Below are positions 25,351 through 33,872 of a stretch of DNA of 64,000 nt, piece after piece. The notes under the pieces were generated by a model. It was not told the DNA's origin. It saw only the letters and a program-made list of their open reading frames with translations, and did no database searches. Every line of letters begins with the position of its first letter. Positions within the stretch are counted from its first letter, which is position 1. The stretch is from NCBI RefSeq assembly GCF_002848265.1, contig NZ_CP025422.1, positions 310,001-374,000 of the forward strand, in the 5' to 3' direction. Source of the DNA: Zhihengliuella sp. ISTPL4 (GTDB lineage Bacteria; Actinomycetota; Actinomycetes; Actinomycetales; Microbacteriaceae). The position numbers were made by a program, and so were the translations under genes.

Positions 25351-26863
25351 CGACGAATACGAAGGCGGTCCCGACCAGCTCGCCGAGAAGATGGACCAGC
25401 TCGACGAGCAGCTGGCCGAGCAGCGCGCGGAGACCCTGCGCGCCGGCCTCGCCGACTACGAGCTGGACGACGAGGACGCGGAGCTCCTCGCGGGTATCAC
25501 GCTCGGCGAGGACGGCATCCAGTACAGCCCCGCGCTGCCCGTGGTGGCGATCGTCGGGCGGCCGAACGTCGGCAAGTCGGCGCTCGTGAACCGCATCCTC
25601 GGTCGTCGTGAGGCCGTCGTGGAGGACACCCCCGGCGTCACCCGCGACCGCGTCACGTACAAGGCCGAGTGGAACGACCGTCGCTTCACGCTCGTCGACA
25701 CCGGCGGCTGGGAGCCCGACGCCCGGGGCATCGACCGTTCGGTCGCGGCCCAGGCCGAGGTCGCGATCGACCTCTCCGATGTCGTGCTGTTCGTCGTGGA
25801 CGCCATGGTGGGCGCCACCTCGACCGACGAGCACGTCGTGAAGCTGCTGCGCAAGAGCGGCAAGCCGGTCTTCCTCGTCGCCAACAAGATCGACGACGCG
25901 CGTCAGGAGCCGGAAGCGGCCGCCCTGTGGAACCTGGGTCTGGGGGAGCCGCACCCCGTCTCCGCGATCCACGGTCGCGGTGTCGCGGACCTGCTCGACG
26001 ACGTGCTGAAGAAGCTGCCGGAGGTCTCCGCCGTTGCGAAGCAGGAGATCGGCGGCCCGCGCCGTGTCGCGATCCTGGGTCGTCCGAACGTCGGCAAGTC
26101 CTCGCTGCTGAACAAGGCCGCGGGGGAGGAGCGCGTCGTCGTCAACGATCTCGCCGGCACCACCCGCGACCCCGTGGATGAGGTCGTCGAACTCGGCGGC
26201 AAGATGTGGCGCCTCGTCGACACGGCCGGTATCCGTCGCCGCGTGCACATGGCGCAGGGCGCGGACTTCTATGCCTCGCTGCGCACGTCGGCCGCGCTGG
26301 AGAAGGCCGAAGTGGCCGTCGTGGTGCTCGACGTCTCCGAGTCGATCAGCGAGCAGGACGTGCGGATCATCGACCTCGTGCTCGAGTCGGGCCGCGCGCT
26401 CGTCCTGGCGTTCAACAAGTGGGACCGTCTCAACGATGACGACCTGGAGAACGCCGACCGCCGTCGCTACCTCGAGCGCGAGATCGAGCAGGACCTGGCG
26501 CACGTCGCCTGGGCCCCGCGCGTGAACATCTCGGCGAAGACCGGTCGTCACCTCGACAAGCTCGTCCCGGCGCTCGAGACGGCGCTGGAGAACTGGGACC
26601 GCCGCATCCCGACGGGCAAGTTCAACGCGTTCCTCGCCGAGCTCGTCGCCGAGCACCCGCACCCGGTGCGTGGGGGCAAGCAGCCGCGCATCCTCTTCGG
26701 GACACAGGCATCGACGCGTCCGCCGACGTTCGTGCTGTTCACGACCGGTTTCCTCGACCCGGGCTACCGCCGGTTCATCCAGCGCCGCCTGCGCGAGCTC
26801 TACTCGTTCGAGGGCACGCCGATCGTCATCAACATGCGGGTGCGCGAGAAGCGTCAGCGCTGA
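25343..26863 (+). CDS. der: Ribosome-associated GTPase Der (EngA)
   Basis: 506 residues. Two tandem G domains, each with GRPNVGKS (residues 72-79 and about 247-254), followed by a KH-like C-terminal domain. Needed for 50S assembly. An acidic N-terminal extension of about 65 residues ([20 protein letters not shown] and on) precedes the first G domain. A small hairpin, CCGCG-CATGT-CGCGG (near 26873), lies just after the stop and may help end the operon. Confidence 0.96.
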   Translation: MTDDEYEGGPDQLAEKMDQLDEQLAEQRAETLRAGLADYELDDEDAELLAGITLGEDGIQYSPALPVVAIVGRPNVGKSALVNRILGRREAVVEDTPGVTRDRVTYKAEWNDRRFTLVDTGGWEPDARGIDRSVAAQAEVAIDLSDVVLFVVDAMVGATSTDEHVVKLLRKSGKPVFLVANKIDDARQEPEAAALWNLGLGEPHPVSAIHGRGVADLLDDVLKKLPEVSAVAKQEIGGPRRVAILGRPNVGKSSLLNKAAGEERVVVNDLAGTTRDPVDEVVELGGKMWRLVDTAGIRRRVHMAQGADFYASLRTSAALEKAEVAVVVLDVSESISEQDVRIIDLVLESGRALVLAFNKWDRLNDDDLENADRRRYLEREIEQDLAHVAWAPRVNISAKTGRHLDKLVPALETALENWDRRIPTGKFNAFLAELVAEHPHPVRGGKQPRILFGTQASTRPPTFVLFTTGFLDPGYRRFIQRRLRELYSFEGTPIVINMRVREKRQR

Positions 26864-26925
26864 CTCGTTGCCGCGCATGTCGCGGCGGTGGCGCCGGAGC
26901 CCCGATGCTGTGAAAAGCTGAGGGG

Positions 26926-27873
26926 GTGACTGTCGTACCTCCCGCCGCCGGTGAACCGCGTCGCCCCGAGGGGCCACGCGATCCGGGCGATGCCTGGGTG
27001 GTCGCGGACACGGGCGAGCGGTACTGGGGGCGCTTCGGTGCCGCCGGTCTCCTCGCCGTCGATGCGGAGCGCGGAATCCTGCTGCAGCATCGCGTGGCGT
27101 GGAGCCACTTCGGAGGCACCTGGGGCCTGCCCGGTGGAGCGTTGCACGAGGGCGAGGCGGCCATCGTCGGTGCTGTGCGGGAGGCGCAGGAGGAGGCGGG
27201 AGTACCGGATGGCGCGGTGCGTCCGCGCTTCACGAGTGTGCTCGACCTCGGCATCTGGTCGTACACCACCGTCGTCGCCGATGTGCGGACGCCGTTCGAC
27301 CCCGTGATCAGCGACCCCGAGAGCGTCGCGCTGTCGTGGGTGCCCGTCGAGGACGTGGAGGGGCTGCCCCTGCACCCCGGCTTCGGCGCGGCGTGGCCGA
27401 TGCTGCGGGCTCAGCTGTCGGCGCACCCGGTGGTCGTGGTGGACGCCGCCAACGTCGTGGGCTCGGTCCCGGACGGGTGGTGGAAGGATCGTGCCGGAGC
27501 CGCGGCACGACTGCGCGACCGTCTGACCGGGCTCTCCGTGCCCGCGGACGGTCTCGGACTCGCGGGGGACGCCTGGTTCCCGGCGGTCTCGCTCGTCGTG
27601 GAAGGTCGTGCGCGAGACATCGCGGAGGTTTCTGCCGAGGGATCGCCCGCTGACGTTGCAGCCGCGGAAGCCGGCGTCGCGAGCTCGGCTCTGCACGTCG
27701 TGCGCGCGGAAGGCGCCGGCGATGACGCGATCGTGGCCGAGGTCGAACGTCGGGTCGCGAGCGCGTCGCCGGTTCTCGCCGTGACCAGCGACCGCGAACT
27801 GCAGTCCCGCGTCGAGGCCGCCGGGGCACAGGTGCGCTCGAGCGGCTGGCTTCTTCGTCTTCTCGACGCCTAG
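26926..27873 (+). CDS. NUDIX hydrolase fused to a NYN/PIN-like nuclease domain
   Basis: 315 residues. The N-terminal half has a canonical NUDIX box (GGALHEGEAAIVGAVREAQE, then EAGV) near residues 65-87. The C-terminal half begins VVVVDAANVVGSVPDGWWKDRAGAAARLRDRL near 168 and ends with SDRELQSRVEAAGAQVRSSGWLL, the layout of YacP-like NYN domains with acidic metal ligands. The two together suggest nucleotide clean-up coupled to RNA cleavage, which is inference. GTG start; GAGGGG stands too close to act as a normal ribosome-binding site. Confidence 0.85.
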   Translation: MTVVPPAAGEPRRPEGPRDPGDAWVVADTGERYWGRFGAAGLLAVDAERGILLQHRVAWSHFGGTWGLPGGALHEGEAAIVGAVREAQEEAGVPDGAVRPRFTSVLDLGIWSYTTVVADVRTPFDPVISDPESVALSWVPVEDVEGLPLHPGFGAAWPMLRAQLSAHPVVVVDAANVVGSVPDGWWKDRAGAAARLRDRLTGLSVPADGLGLAGDAWFPAVSLVVEGRARDIAEVSAEGSPADVAAAEAGVASSALHVVRAEGAGDDAIVAEVERRVASASPVLAVTSDRELQSRVEAAGAQVRSSGWLLRLLDA

Positions 27874-27920
27874 AGCGAGACGCGGGCGCCTCGCTCCGCG
27901 GATCCAGGTACTCGTACACC

Positions 27921-28107
27921 GGCGTGGCGTGGCGTGGCGTGGCGTGGCATGGTCTGAGGTCGCGTGAATCGACGTGGTCTGAGGTGGCGCGGATCGACGT
28001 GGCTTGAGGTGGCGCGGCACGACGTGGTCTGACGCGGCGCGGATCGACGTGGTCTAACGTGGCGCGGCACGGCGTGGCCTGGCCTGTCCTGGCGCGGATC
28101 GACGTGG
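27921..28107. repeat. Pentamer-derived tandem repeat array
   Basis: Five GGCGT pentamers and one GGCAT (27921-27950) lead into five diverged 25-bp units (27953-28077) and one 30-bp unit (28078-28107). All unit lengths are multiples of five and share CGTGG ends, so the long units probably grew from the pentamer. It sits between two convergent gene ends and is not coding (period not a multiple of three). The rest of 27874-28155 shows nothing else. Confidence 0.9.
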
Positions 28108-28155
28108 CCTGCGCCACCGTGCTCGAAGGACGCGTCGTCGCGATGGCGGCGCGCT

Positions 28156-29571
28156 TCAGACGAAGGCGACCCGACGTGGGGCGTGATCGGTGTGGACCGC
28201 GCCGAGGGGACTTCGCCACTCGAGAACCCCACCGGGTCGCTGCCGTACCGTCCAGCGCTGAGGCTCCGGGATATCGGGGTGTTTCAGCACGTGGTGTCCG
28301 CGGCAGAGGTGCGCGAGGTTGTCGACCCGAGTCGGGCCGCCTTTCGCGTGATCCCAGGTGTGGTCGATGTCGCAGCGGTGTACCGGCTGTCGGCATCCGG
28401 GGAACCGGCAGTGCTGATCGCGGGCTCGGAGCAGTCGACGCATGCTCTCGGTCGGGCTGTACGCGTCCGTCTCGACGACCTGGCCGTGCGGATCGAGGAA
28501 CAAGCGCGTCCAGCCGCCGTCGCGTCCGGCCAGAGCGCGGGCGATATCCGGGTGTAGAGCGCCGTGCCCGTCCAGTTCGGCGGGACGGTTGTCGAGGCCG
28601 GCGAGGGTCGTCGCCGCCACGGTCACCTGCAGGCGCCCGCGTACGCCGGCGAGGCCCTCGCCCTCGACGGCGCTCGGATCGGCGGTCAGGAGCAGATCGG
28701 TCAGCAGGTCGGCCTGCACCTGGCTCCAGGTGCGGGTGTCTGAGGGGGCCGATTCCGCCTCGGGGTCGAGGGCGAAGGTGCCGCCATCGACGCTGGAGAT
28801 CGTGGCGTCCGACCGAGGAGCGCCGCACGACTGATCCGTCGCGGTGTTCTGAGCAGTCAGCAGATCGTCGTGCGTCGGAGTCAGGGGAGGCGTCGCTCCG
28901 CCCGCATCGCGGGCCTGGATCACCGTGCGGGTGAGCTGGCTCAGCCGATCGGCGATCGCCACCGCCGCCCACTCCGGGAGGACCGCCGTCAGGACCGCGA
29001 GGCCGTCGTCGACCGATCGCACCGTGACGCAGCGCTCGTCCGCGGCGCGGCGGTGTCGCTCCGTGATCGTCTCGCCGACGAGGGCGGAGGCGACGCAGCG
29101 GGCATGCACCCGCGTACGCGCCGCGGTCTCTGCTTCGGCGACGACGAGCACCGCCGTCTCGAACAGCGCCATCGTCTCCGGCGCGACGACGCGGTTGCGG
29201 ATGGCCTCGTCCACGATCGCGCTCGCCCGCGCGATCTCCCGCACATGCGCGGAGCTCAGAGCACCCGCGTGGAAGGTCTCTCGCACGCGGGGGAGTGCCG
29301 TGCTCAGGGCGAGAGCGTCGGCGAAAGCGAACTCCATGGTCCCGGTGGAAAGGCGCGCCGCCGGGGCGAACTCGGCGACCATCGAGCGGTGGATGGCATC
29401 GCGGTGGTGCGGGGCCGCGACCACGTCTTCGTCATGGAAAGCGATCTGCGCCACCAGCAGCTCCGCAGCCTCTGCCTCCAGCGCTGCGATGCGTCGACGG
29501 GTCTCAGCCCAGGCGTCTCGCACGCGCCGCCGCTCCTCCAGGCGGAGGGGATCGGTCGGCGGGTTCGTCAT
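28156..29571 (-). CDS. DUF222 / HNH endonuclease (13E12 repeat family)
   Basis: 471 residues. DUF222 covers roughly 30-330; the C-terminal HNH nuclease domain (385-431) shows HCRFPGC, CDIDHTWDHAKGG, NLAHLCRGHHVLKH with zinc cysteines and the HNH residues. The family matches the mycobacterial REP13E12 proteins, several of which are DNA-damage-inducible and serve as prophage targets. A GGAGG ribosome-binding site precedes the ATG and a LexA-type box (29582-29597) lies 10 bp upstream, so SOS control is very likely here. Substrate and role in damage response are unknown. Confidence 0.9.
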   Translation of the reverse strand: MTNPPTDPLRLEERRRVRDAWAETRRRIAALEAEAAELLVAQIAFHDEDVVAAPHHRDAIHRSMVAEFAPAARLSTGTMEFAFADALALSTALPRVRETFHAGALSSAHVREIARASAIVDEAIRNRVVAPETMALFETAVLVVAEAETAARTRVHARCVASALVGETITERHRRAADERCVTVRSVDDGLAVLTAVLPEWAAVAIADRLSQLTRTVIQARDAGGATPPLTPTHDDLLTAQNTATDQSCGAPRSDATISSVDGGTFALDPEAESAPSDTRTWSQVQADLLTDLLLTADPSAVEGEGLAGVRGRLQVTVAATTLAGLDNRPAELDGHGALHPDIARALAGRDGGWTRLFLDPHGQVVETDAYSPTESMRRLLRARDQHCRFPGCRQPVHRCDIDHTWDHAKGGPTRVDNLAHLCRGHHVLKHPDIPEPQRWTVRQRPGGVLEWRSPLGAVHTDHAPRRVAFV

Positions 29572-29581
29572 GCCTCCATTT

Positions 29582-29597
29582 TAGAACATATGTTCGA
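29582..29597. promoter_or_regulatory. LexA/SOS box of the DUF222-HNH gene
   Basis: TAGAACATATGTTCGA matches 11 of the 12 fixed positions of the actinobacterial LexA consensus TCGAAC-N4-GTTCGA (recalled). It lies 10 bp upstream of the leftward ATG, a position where bound LexA would block transcription or initiation. Confidence 0.85.
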
Positions 29598-29610
29598 ATC
29601 AAGGAAGGGT

Positions 29611-29985
29611 TCAGCCCTGTTGTATATCGCCCCGTCCACGCAGGCGATCGATGTCCCGACGCTCCCGCTTAGTCGGCCGTCCGGCGCCGCGGTCGCGGAC
29701 GCCGAGGGCTGCCTGCGGCTCCCGTTCCGGCGTCCGGTCTTCGTAGGCGAGGGCGGCGAGCGGCGCGCCGACGCGCTTGACGAGGATCTGGCGCACGATC
29801 AGGATCCGGTCGAAGCCCGCGATGCGTATGCGGAGCTCGTCGCCCGCGCGAACCGCCTGTGCAGCCTTCGCCTTGGCGCCGTTGACGCGCACATGCCCCG
29901 CGCGGCATGCGGTGGTCGCCGCCGACCGGGTCTTGTAGACGCGCACCGCCCAGAGCCAGCTGTCCACCCGCGCACTGTTGACCAT
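29611..29985 (-). CDS. S4-domain RNA-binding protein (Hsp15-like)
   Basis: 124 residues. The S4 domain (ARVDSWLWAVRVYKTRSAATTACRAGHVRVNG) fills the first half, followed by a short beta region and a basic tail (RPTKRERRDIDRLRG), the pattern of Hsp15 (YrfH), which rescues stalled 50S subunits. Start ATG 29985 is chosen over upstream in-frame starts because it has AAGGAA before it and couples to the upstream stop (TGATG). Confidence 0.85.
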   Translation of the reverse strand: MVNSARVDSWLWAVRVYKTRSAATTACRAGHVRVNGAKAKAAQAVRAGDELRIRIAGFDRILIVRQILVKRVGAPLAALAYEDRTPEREPQAALGVRDRGAGRPTKRERRDIDRLRGRGDIQQG

Positions 29986-30653
29986 CAGGGTTCCTTCCGC
30001 TGCAGGGACACGAGGGCGCCGGCGACGATCAGCCCCTGGCCGAGCGTGTACGTGAGCATCACGGCGGGGCTGCTCCAAGCCGGGAGCGCGTCGGGCAGGA
30101 AGAGTCGGAAAGCGAGGATCGTGTCACTCGCCAGGAAGAACGCCCCGCCCGTCGCAACGAGCGGATGGCATCGTGCGGCGAACGCCGCGGTGCCCGCGAG
30201 GAGCAGCCCATACAGGGCGACGCCGATGAGAAGCGGGCCGGTGTGCGGGCCGAGGACGAGGATCATCCCGAGCCACCAGACGGCATAGATCGCTGTCCAC
30301 CACGGCGGCCGCCGGCGCGCCAGGTGGCGGGCGAAGAGGACGATGTAGGCGATGTGCGCGAGACCGAAGAAGCCCAGCATGAGCGGAAGCTCGGGTGCCG
30401 CGGGGAACAGCGCGCCCGCGCCGTCACCCAGCCAGGAGAAGAGCAGGGCGACGAGGAGCAGAGCCACCGTCACGGGTGGGTGGATTCGCCGCGCCGCCAC
30501 GAGGACCGGTACCGCGAGCAGCGGCATGAGCAGCAGCTTCGTCGGAGCCGCGAGATCGTGGTCCAGTGCGAGAAGCACGACGTGCAAGGCGGAGACCACG
30601 GCGTAGGGGACGAGCGCCCACACGATCGCGGGAGGGAGGGTGCGGCGCTGCAT
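29985..30653 (-). CDS. YhhN family membrane protein (lysoplasmalogenase-like)
   Basis: 222 residues with about eight hydrophobic segments and the YhhN hallmarks LFSWLGDGAGAL near 72-83 and FFLASDTILAF near 172-182, whose aspartates are proposed catalytic residues. Known members (TMEM86B, LpYhhN) cleave lysoplasmalogens; activity here is inferred. The start is taken at the internal ATG 30653; an in-frame start at 30680 would add nine residues. Confidence 0.82.
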   Translation of the reverse strand: MQRRTLPPAIVWALVPYAVVSALHVVLLALDHDLAAPTKLLLMPLLAVPVLVAARRIHPPVTVALLLVALLFSWLGDGAGALFPAAPELPLMLGFFGLAHIAYIVLFARHLARRRPPWWTAIYAVWWLGMILVLGPHTGPLLIGVALYGLLLAGTAAFAARCHPLVATGGAFFLASDTILAFRLFLPDALPAWSSPAVMLTYTLGQGLIVAGALVSLQRKEP

Positions 30654-30715
30654 CCCTCCATCGTATGACCGGAGGGGCATGTCGTCTCGAAGGCGGTCGA
30701 TCGGACCGGCCCGAC

Positions 30716-31171
30716 TCAGGACTCGACGGTGACCGTGGCCACAGCACCCTCGGCATCGAGGTGCACGGCGGGCCAGTAGCCCTCCGGGAAGTGTTCACCG
30801 CAGGAGTCCGTGAAGTGGAGGACGACGGTGCCGTCGCCGGAAGCCTCGATGGTTTCGAGGTCCAGGTCGGCCGCTGCCTCGTCGAGCTCGGTGGGGTCCG
30901 GATCGCCGGTGCTGAACGTCGTGACCACGGCGTCCGAGGCGACGCGGCGGAGGTCCGGGAGGGCGGCGACGACCGTGCGCAGCCGGGGGAGCAGTGGAGC
31001 GACATCCTCCGGCGACGCGCCCTCGACCATCAGCTCGTAGGTGCGGCCGTCGACCTCGACGCTGCCGACGAACCAATCGTGGGTGAGGACGGAGCCGTCG
31101 TCGAGCTCGGAGGTCGCCCGGTGGAGCGGTCCGAGGTCGGGATCGTCGAGGGAGGAGTTCGCGTCGCTCAT
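30716..31171 (-). CDS. Uncharacterised acidic protein
   Basis: 151 residues, acidic and soluble, no membrane segment. A conserved-looking C-terminal stretch (VVLHFTDSCGEHFPEGYWPAVHLDAEG) recalls small DUF2004/DUF2262-type proteins, but I do not recognise it securely. Its start overlaps the GNAT stop by 4 bp, so the two are cotranscribed. Confidence 0.7.
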   Translation of the reverse strand: MSDANSSLDDPDLGPLHRATSELDDGSVLTHDWFVGSVEVDGRTYELMVEGASPEDVAPLLPRLRTVVAALPDLRRVASDAVVTTFSTGDPDPTELDEAAADLDLETIEASGDGTVVLHFTDSCGEHFPEGYWPAVHLDAEGAVATVTVES

Positions 31172-31776
31172 CCCTTCACGCTATCGGTCCCGTTCGGTGC
31201 GATGTCCAGGGCGACGAGCACACGCCCCGGCTTCATCACCGCCTTCTCCGTGAAACCTGCGCGGAGGAACGTCCCGAGTGTGCCGTGGTACAGATCGTTC
31301 GCGCGCTGCTTCTCGCCGCGGGTGTCGACGGGATACCCCTCGATGAGGCGGGCGCCCAACTCCTGCGCGAAGGCGATCGCGGCGTCGAGCAGTTCGGCGT
31401 TGAGCCCGGTGCCCCGGTGCTCCCTGCGGACGACGAAGCAGGTGACCGCCCACACGGACTCGTCGTCGAACGGCTCGGTGCTCGACGCGGCGATCATGCG
31501 GGTGCGGGGGATCCGGGCTTGCCGGGTGCGCGGTCCGATGCGGATCCAGCCCGCGGCCTCGCCGTCGACGTACGCGACCAGCCCGGGAGGGGGGCCCTCG
31601 TCGATCTCGGCGCGGAACATATCGGTGCGCTGAGGCGTGGTGGTCTGATTCCAGTCCTTGTTCGGCAGCACCGGCCAGATGCACTGGCAGCTCGCCCCAT
31701 CGCCGCCGCCGGTGAGTGCGTGCTGCACGTCATCCCAGCGGGCGGTCGTCGCCAGCGCGGTCGTGATCGTCGACAT
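31168..31776 (-). CDS. GNAT family N-acetyltransferase
   Basis: 202 residues. Acetyl-CoA motif A appears as VRREHRGTGLNAELLDAAIAFAQELGARLIEGYPVD near 121-156; CQCIWPVLP near 32-40 is a Cys-rich element seen in a GNAT subgroup. Acceptor unknown. The start is at ATG 31776 since TACCGT (31784-31789, minus) ends 7 nt before it, a leaderless promoter. Confidence 0.85.
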   Translation of the reverse strand: MSTITTALATTARWDDVQHALTGGGDGASCQCIWPVLPNKDWNQTTTPQRTDMFRAEIDEGPPPGLVAYVDGEAAGWIRIGPRTRQARIPRTRMIAASSTEPFDDESVWAVTCFVVRREHRGTGLNAELLDAAIAFAQELGARLIEGYPVDTRGEKQRANDLYHGTLGTFLRAGFTEKAVMKPGRVLVALDIAPNGTDSVKG

Positions 31777-31885
31777 GCAGGCGACGGTACAAGCAGCTTC
31801 CGACACCCCGCAACGCCTCGGTTCGCGAGAGGGCCTCCGGTGCGGCTAAGATAGGGGAGTTGCCTGCGCGAGAGTGCAGAACAAC

Positions 31886-31958
<73 letters not shown>

Positions 31959-31966
31959 CCGTTTCG

Positions 31967-31999
31967 GGGCCGGAATCTCGCAAGAGGTTCCGGCCCTTC
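31967..31999 (+). terminator. tRNA-Pro terminator
   Basis: GGGCCGGAA (31967-31975) pairs with TTCCGGCCC (31988-31996) and is followed by TTCT, 8 bp after the tRNA. The remaining bases to 32117 show nothing. Confidence 0.85.
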
Positions 32000-32117
32000 T
32001 GCATGTCCGGAAGACGAGCGGGAGCCCAGCCCGTGGAGGAGGGCCATCGCGCCCGGGGTCGAGATAGCGAGACCGCGACCCTCGATGCGGAGTGGAGACC
32101 GCGACCCTCCGCGACCG

Positions 32118-32756
32118 TCAGCGCGTGGGAAGGAGCTCCGCGATCGTCCCCTGGGACGCGCCGACCAGCGTCTCGCAGGCCTGTGCCAACCGAGCGGCGA
32201 ACAGCGCGGCGTCGGTGCGGCGGGTCAGCGCATGTGCTGCGATGCCGTCGATCATGGCGAGGATCTGCCAGGCCACGGCATCCGTGTCGTCGGTGCGGAA
32301 CACGCCGGAGCTCCGGCCCTCCTCGATGAGCTGCGCGATGAACGACTGCCAGGCGCTCATCTGCTCGTCGATGGCGACCGACAGCGCTGCGCTGCCGCGG
32401 CCGAGGGACCAGGCGTCCACCCACACGAGCGTGATGTCGTCGTGACCGCTGCTGAGAACCGTGGAGATCATCCGCGCCACCCGAGCCGCCGGCTCGCTCT
32501 CGGTCTCGGCCTGGGTGCGGACGTCGTCCAGTTCGGATGCCGTCAGCTCGCGGAAGGTGCGCGCCACCAACTCGTCCATGCTCGTTGCGTAGTGCGAGAC
32601 GAGTCCCGGCGCCACCCCTGCCCTGCTGGCGACAGCCCGCAGCGTCAGCGCGGACAGCCCCTTCTCCCTGGCGATCGCGATCGCGGCGTCATTGATCTCG
32701 CCGGCGCGCTGCTCCGGCGTCTTCCTGGTCCGAGGACGCGTATCGGGTGTTGACAT
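32118..32756 (-). CDS. TetR family regulator, divergent to catabolic cluster
   Basis: 212 residues. N-terminal helix-turn-helix (LTLRAVASRAGVAPGLVSHYATS) at about 37-60 and a C-terminal ligand domain of the BetI-like group. Transcribed away from the agmatine-deiminase/amidase operon with two palindromes in the 72-bp gap, so it most likely represses that operon and itself, with a pathway compound as inducer. TACACT (32766-32771, minus) is a probable -10, giving an almost leaderless mRNA. Confidence 0.88.
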   Translation of the reverse strand: MSTPDTRPRTRKTPEQRAGEINDAAIAIAREKGLSALTLRAVASRAGVAPGLVSHYATSMDELVARTFRELTASELDDVRTQAETESEPAARVARMISTVLSSGHDDITLVWVDAWSLGRGSAALSVAIDEQMSAWQSFIAQLIEEGRSSGVFRTDDTDAVAWQILAMIDGIAAHALTRRTDAALFAARLAQACETLVGASQGTIAELLPTR

Positions 32757-32770
32757 GGTGAATCCAGTGT

Positions 32771-32801
32771 AGGAACATTCCTGTATTGGTCATGTGACCA
32801 A
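32771..32801. promoter_or_regulatory. Two palindromes in the tetR/catabolic-operon gap
   Basis: AGGAA-CA-TTCCT (32771-32782) and TTGGTCA-TG-TGACCAA (32786-32801) are both perfect inverted repeats. The first touches the tetR -10; the second is the better operator candidate for the adjacent TetR protein. Confidence 0.6.
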
Positions 32802-32828
32802 CAAGCGAATGTCGGCGAAGGAGATGAC

Positions 32829-33872
32829 ATGGGCTGGCGGATGCCGCACGAGGGTGAACGGCACGAACGCACCTGGATGGCGTTCCCGCGCGCGGGTGTC
32901 ACCCTCGGCGATGGTGCTGCCTGGCGCGACACGGCGTACCGCGCGTGGACCGACGTCGCGCTGGCCATCGCCGAGTTCGAACCAGTCACGATGGTCGTGG
33001 ACCCGACCGAGATGGCGCGCGCGCGGGACATGCTCGGCTCGGCCGTCGAGATCCTCGAGTCGCCGCTGGACGAGTTCTGGATGCGCGACTTCGGCCCCAC
33101 CTTCGTCCTCGACGACGAGCGGCCAGGCGTCCTCGGCGCGGTCGACTGGATCTTCAACGGCTGGGGTGCGCCCGCATGGGCCGAGTGGCAGGTGTCGGCC
33201 GGCATCGCACGCATCGTCGCCGCACACGTCGGAGCCGAGCACATCAGTTCGGTGCTCGTGAATGAGGGCGGCGGTATCCACGTCGACGGTGAGGGCACAG
33301 TGCTGCTCACCGAGACCGTGCAGCTCGACCCGAACCGCAATCCCTACGCCGACAGGGCCCGCGTCGAGGCTGAACTCGCACGCACGATCGGCACGACCAC
33401 AGCCATCTGGCTGCCCCGCGGCCTCACGCGCGACTACGACGAGTTCGGCACCAACGGGCACGTCGACATCGTCGCCGCGTTCGCCGCTCCGGGCCGGGTG
33501 CTGCTGCACCGCCAGGACGATGCCGGACACCCCGACCACGTCGTCACGCGGGAGCTGAAGGCGTTCCTGCAGGACCAGACGGATGCCGCGGGCCGCCCGC
33601 TCGAGATCATCGACGTCCCGGCCCCCGCAACCCTCCGCGACGACGAGGGGTACGTGGACTGGAGCTACATCAACCACCTCGTGGTGAACGACGCGGTGAT
33701 CGCCTGCGGGTTCGGCGAGGACGTCGCCGATGCCCGCGCGCGGGACATCCTCGGAGCCGCGTACCCCGGGCGACAGATCGTGACCGTCGACGCACGCCCG
33801 ATCTTCGCGCGCGGCGGCGGCATCCACTGCATCACCCAGCAGCAGCCGGCCACGAGCGGGGCGCCCGCATGA
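32829..33872 (+). CDS. Agmatine deiminase / PAD-family protein
   Basis: 347 residues. Family motifs are complete: FWMRDFGPTF near 77-86, NEGGGIHVDG near 143, TNGHVDIVAAFA near 213, and the C-terminal nucleophile Cys334 in GGGIHCITQQQP. Members hydrolyse the guanidino group of agmatine to N-carbamoylputrescine and ammonia. Placement with an amidase, an amidohydrolase and a permease argues for a catabolic role, though on agmatine or another guanidino compound is open. AAGGAG precedes the ATG. Confidence 0.88.
   Translation: MGWRMPHEGERHERTWMAFPRAGVTLGDGAAWRDTAYRAWTDVALAIAEFEPVTMVVDPTEMARARDMLGSAVEILESPLDEFWMRDFGPTFVLDDERPGVLGAVDWIFNGWGAPAWAEWQVSAGIARIVAAHVGAEHISSVLVNEGGGIHVDGEGTVLLTETVQLDPNRNPYADRARVEAELARTIGTTTAIWLPRGLTRDYDEFGTNGHVDIVAAFAAPGRVLLHRQDDAGHPDHVVTRELKAFLQDQTDAAGRPLEIIDVPAPATLRDDEGYVDWSYINHLVVNDAVIACGFGEDVADARARDILGAAYPGRQIVTVDARPIFARGGGIHCITQQQPATSGAPA

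Noticed and set aside
27921..28107. Possible CRISPR array or coding repeat
   Set aside because: No unique spacers; 25-bp period breaks every reading frame.
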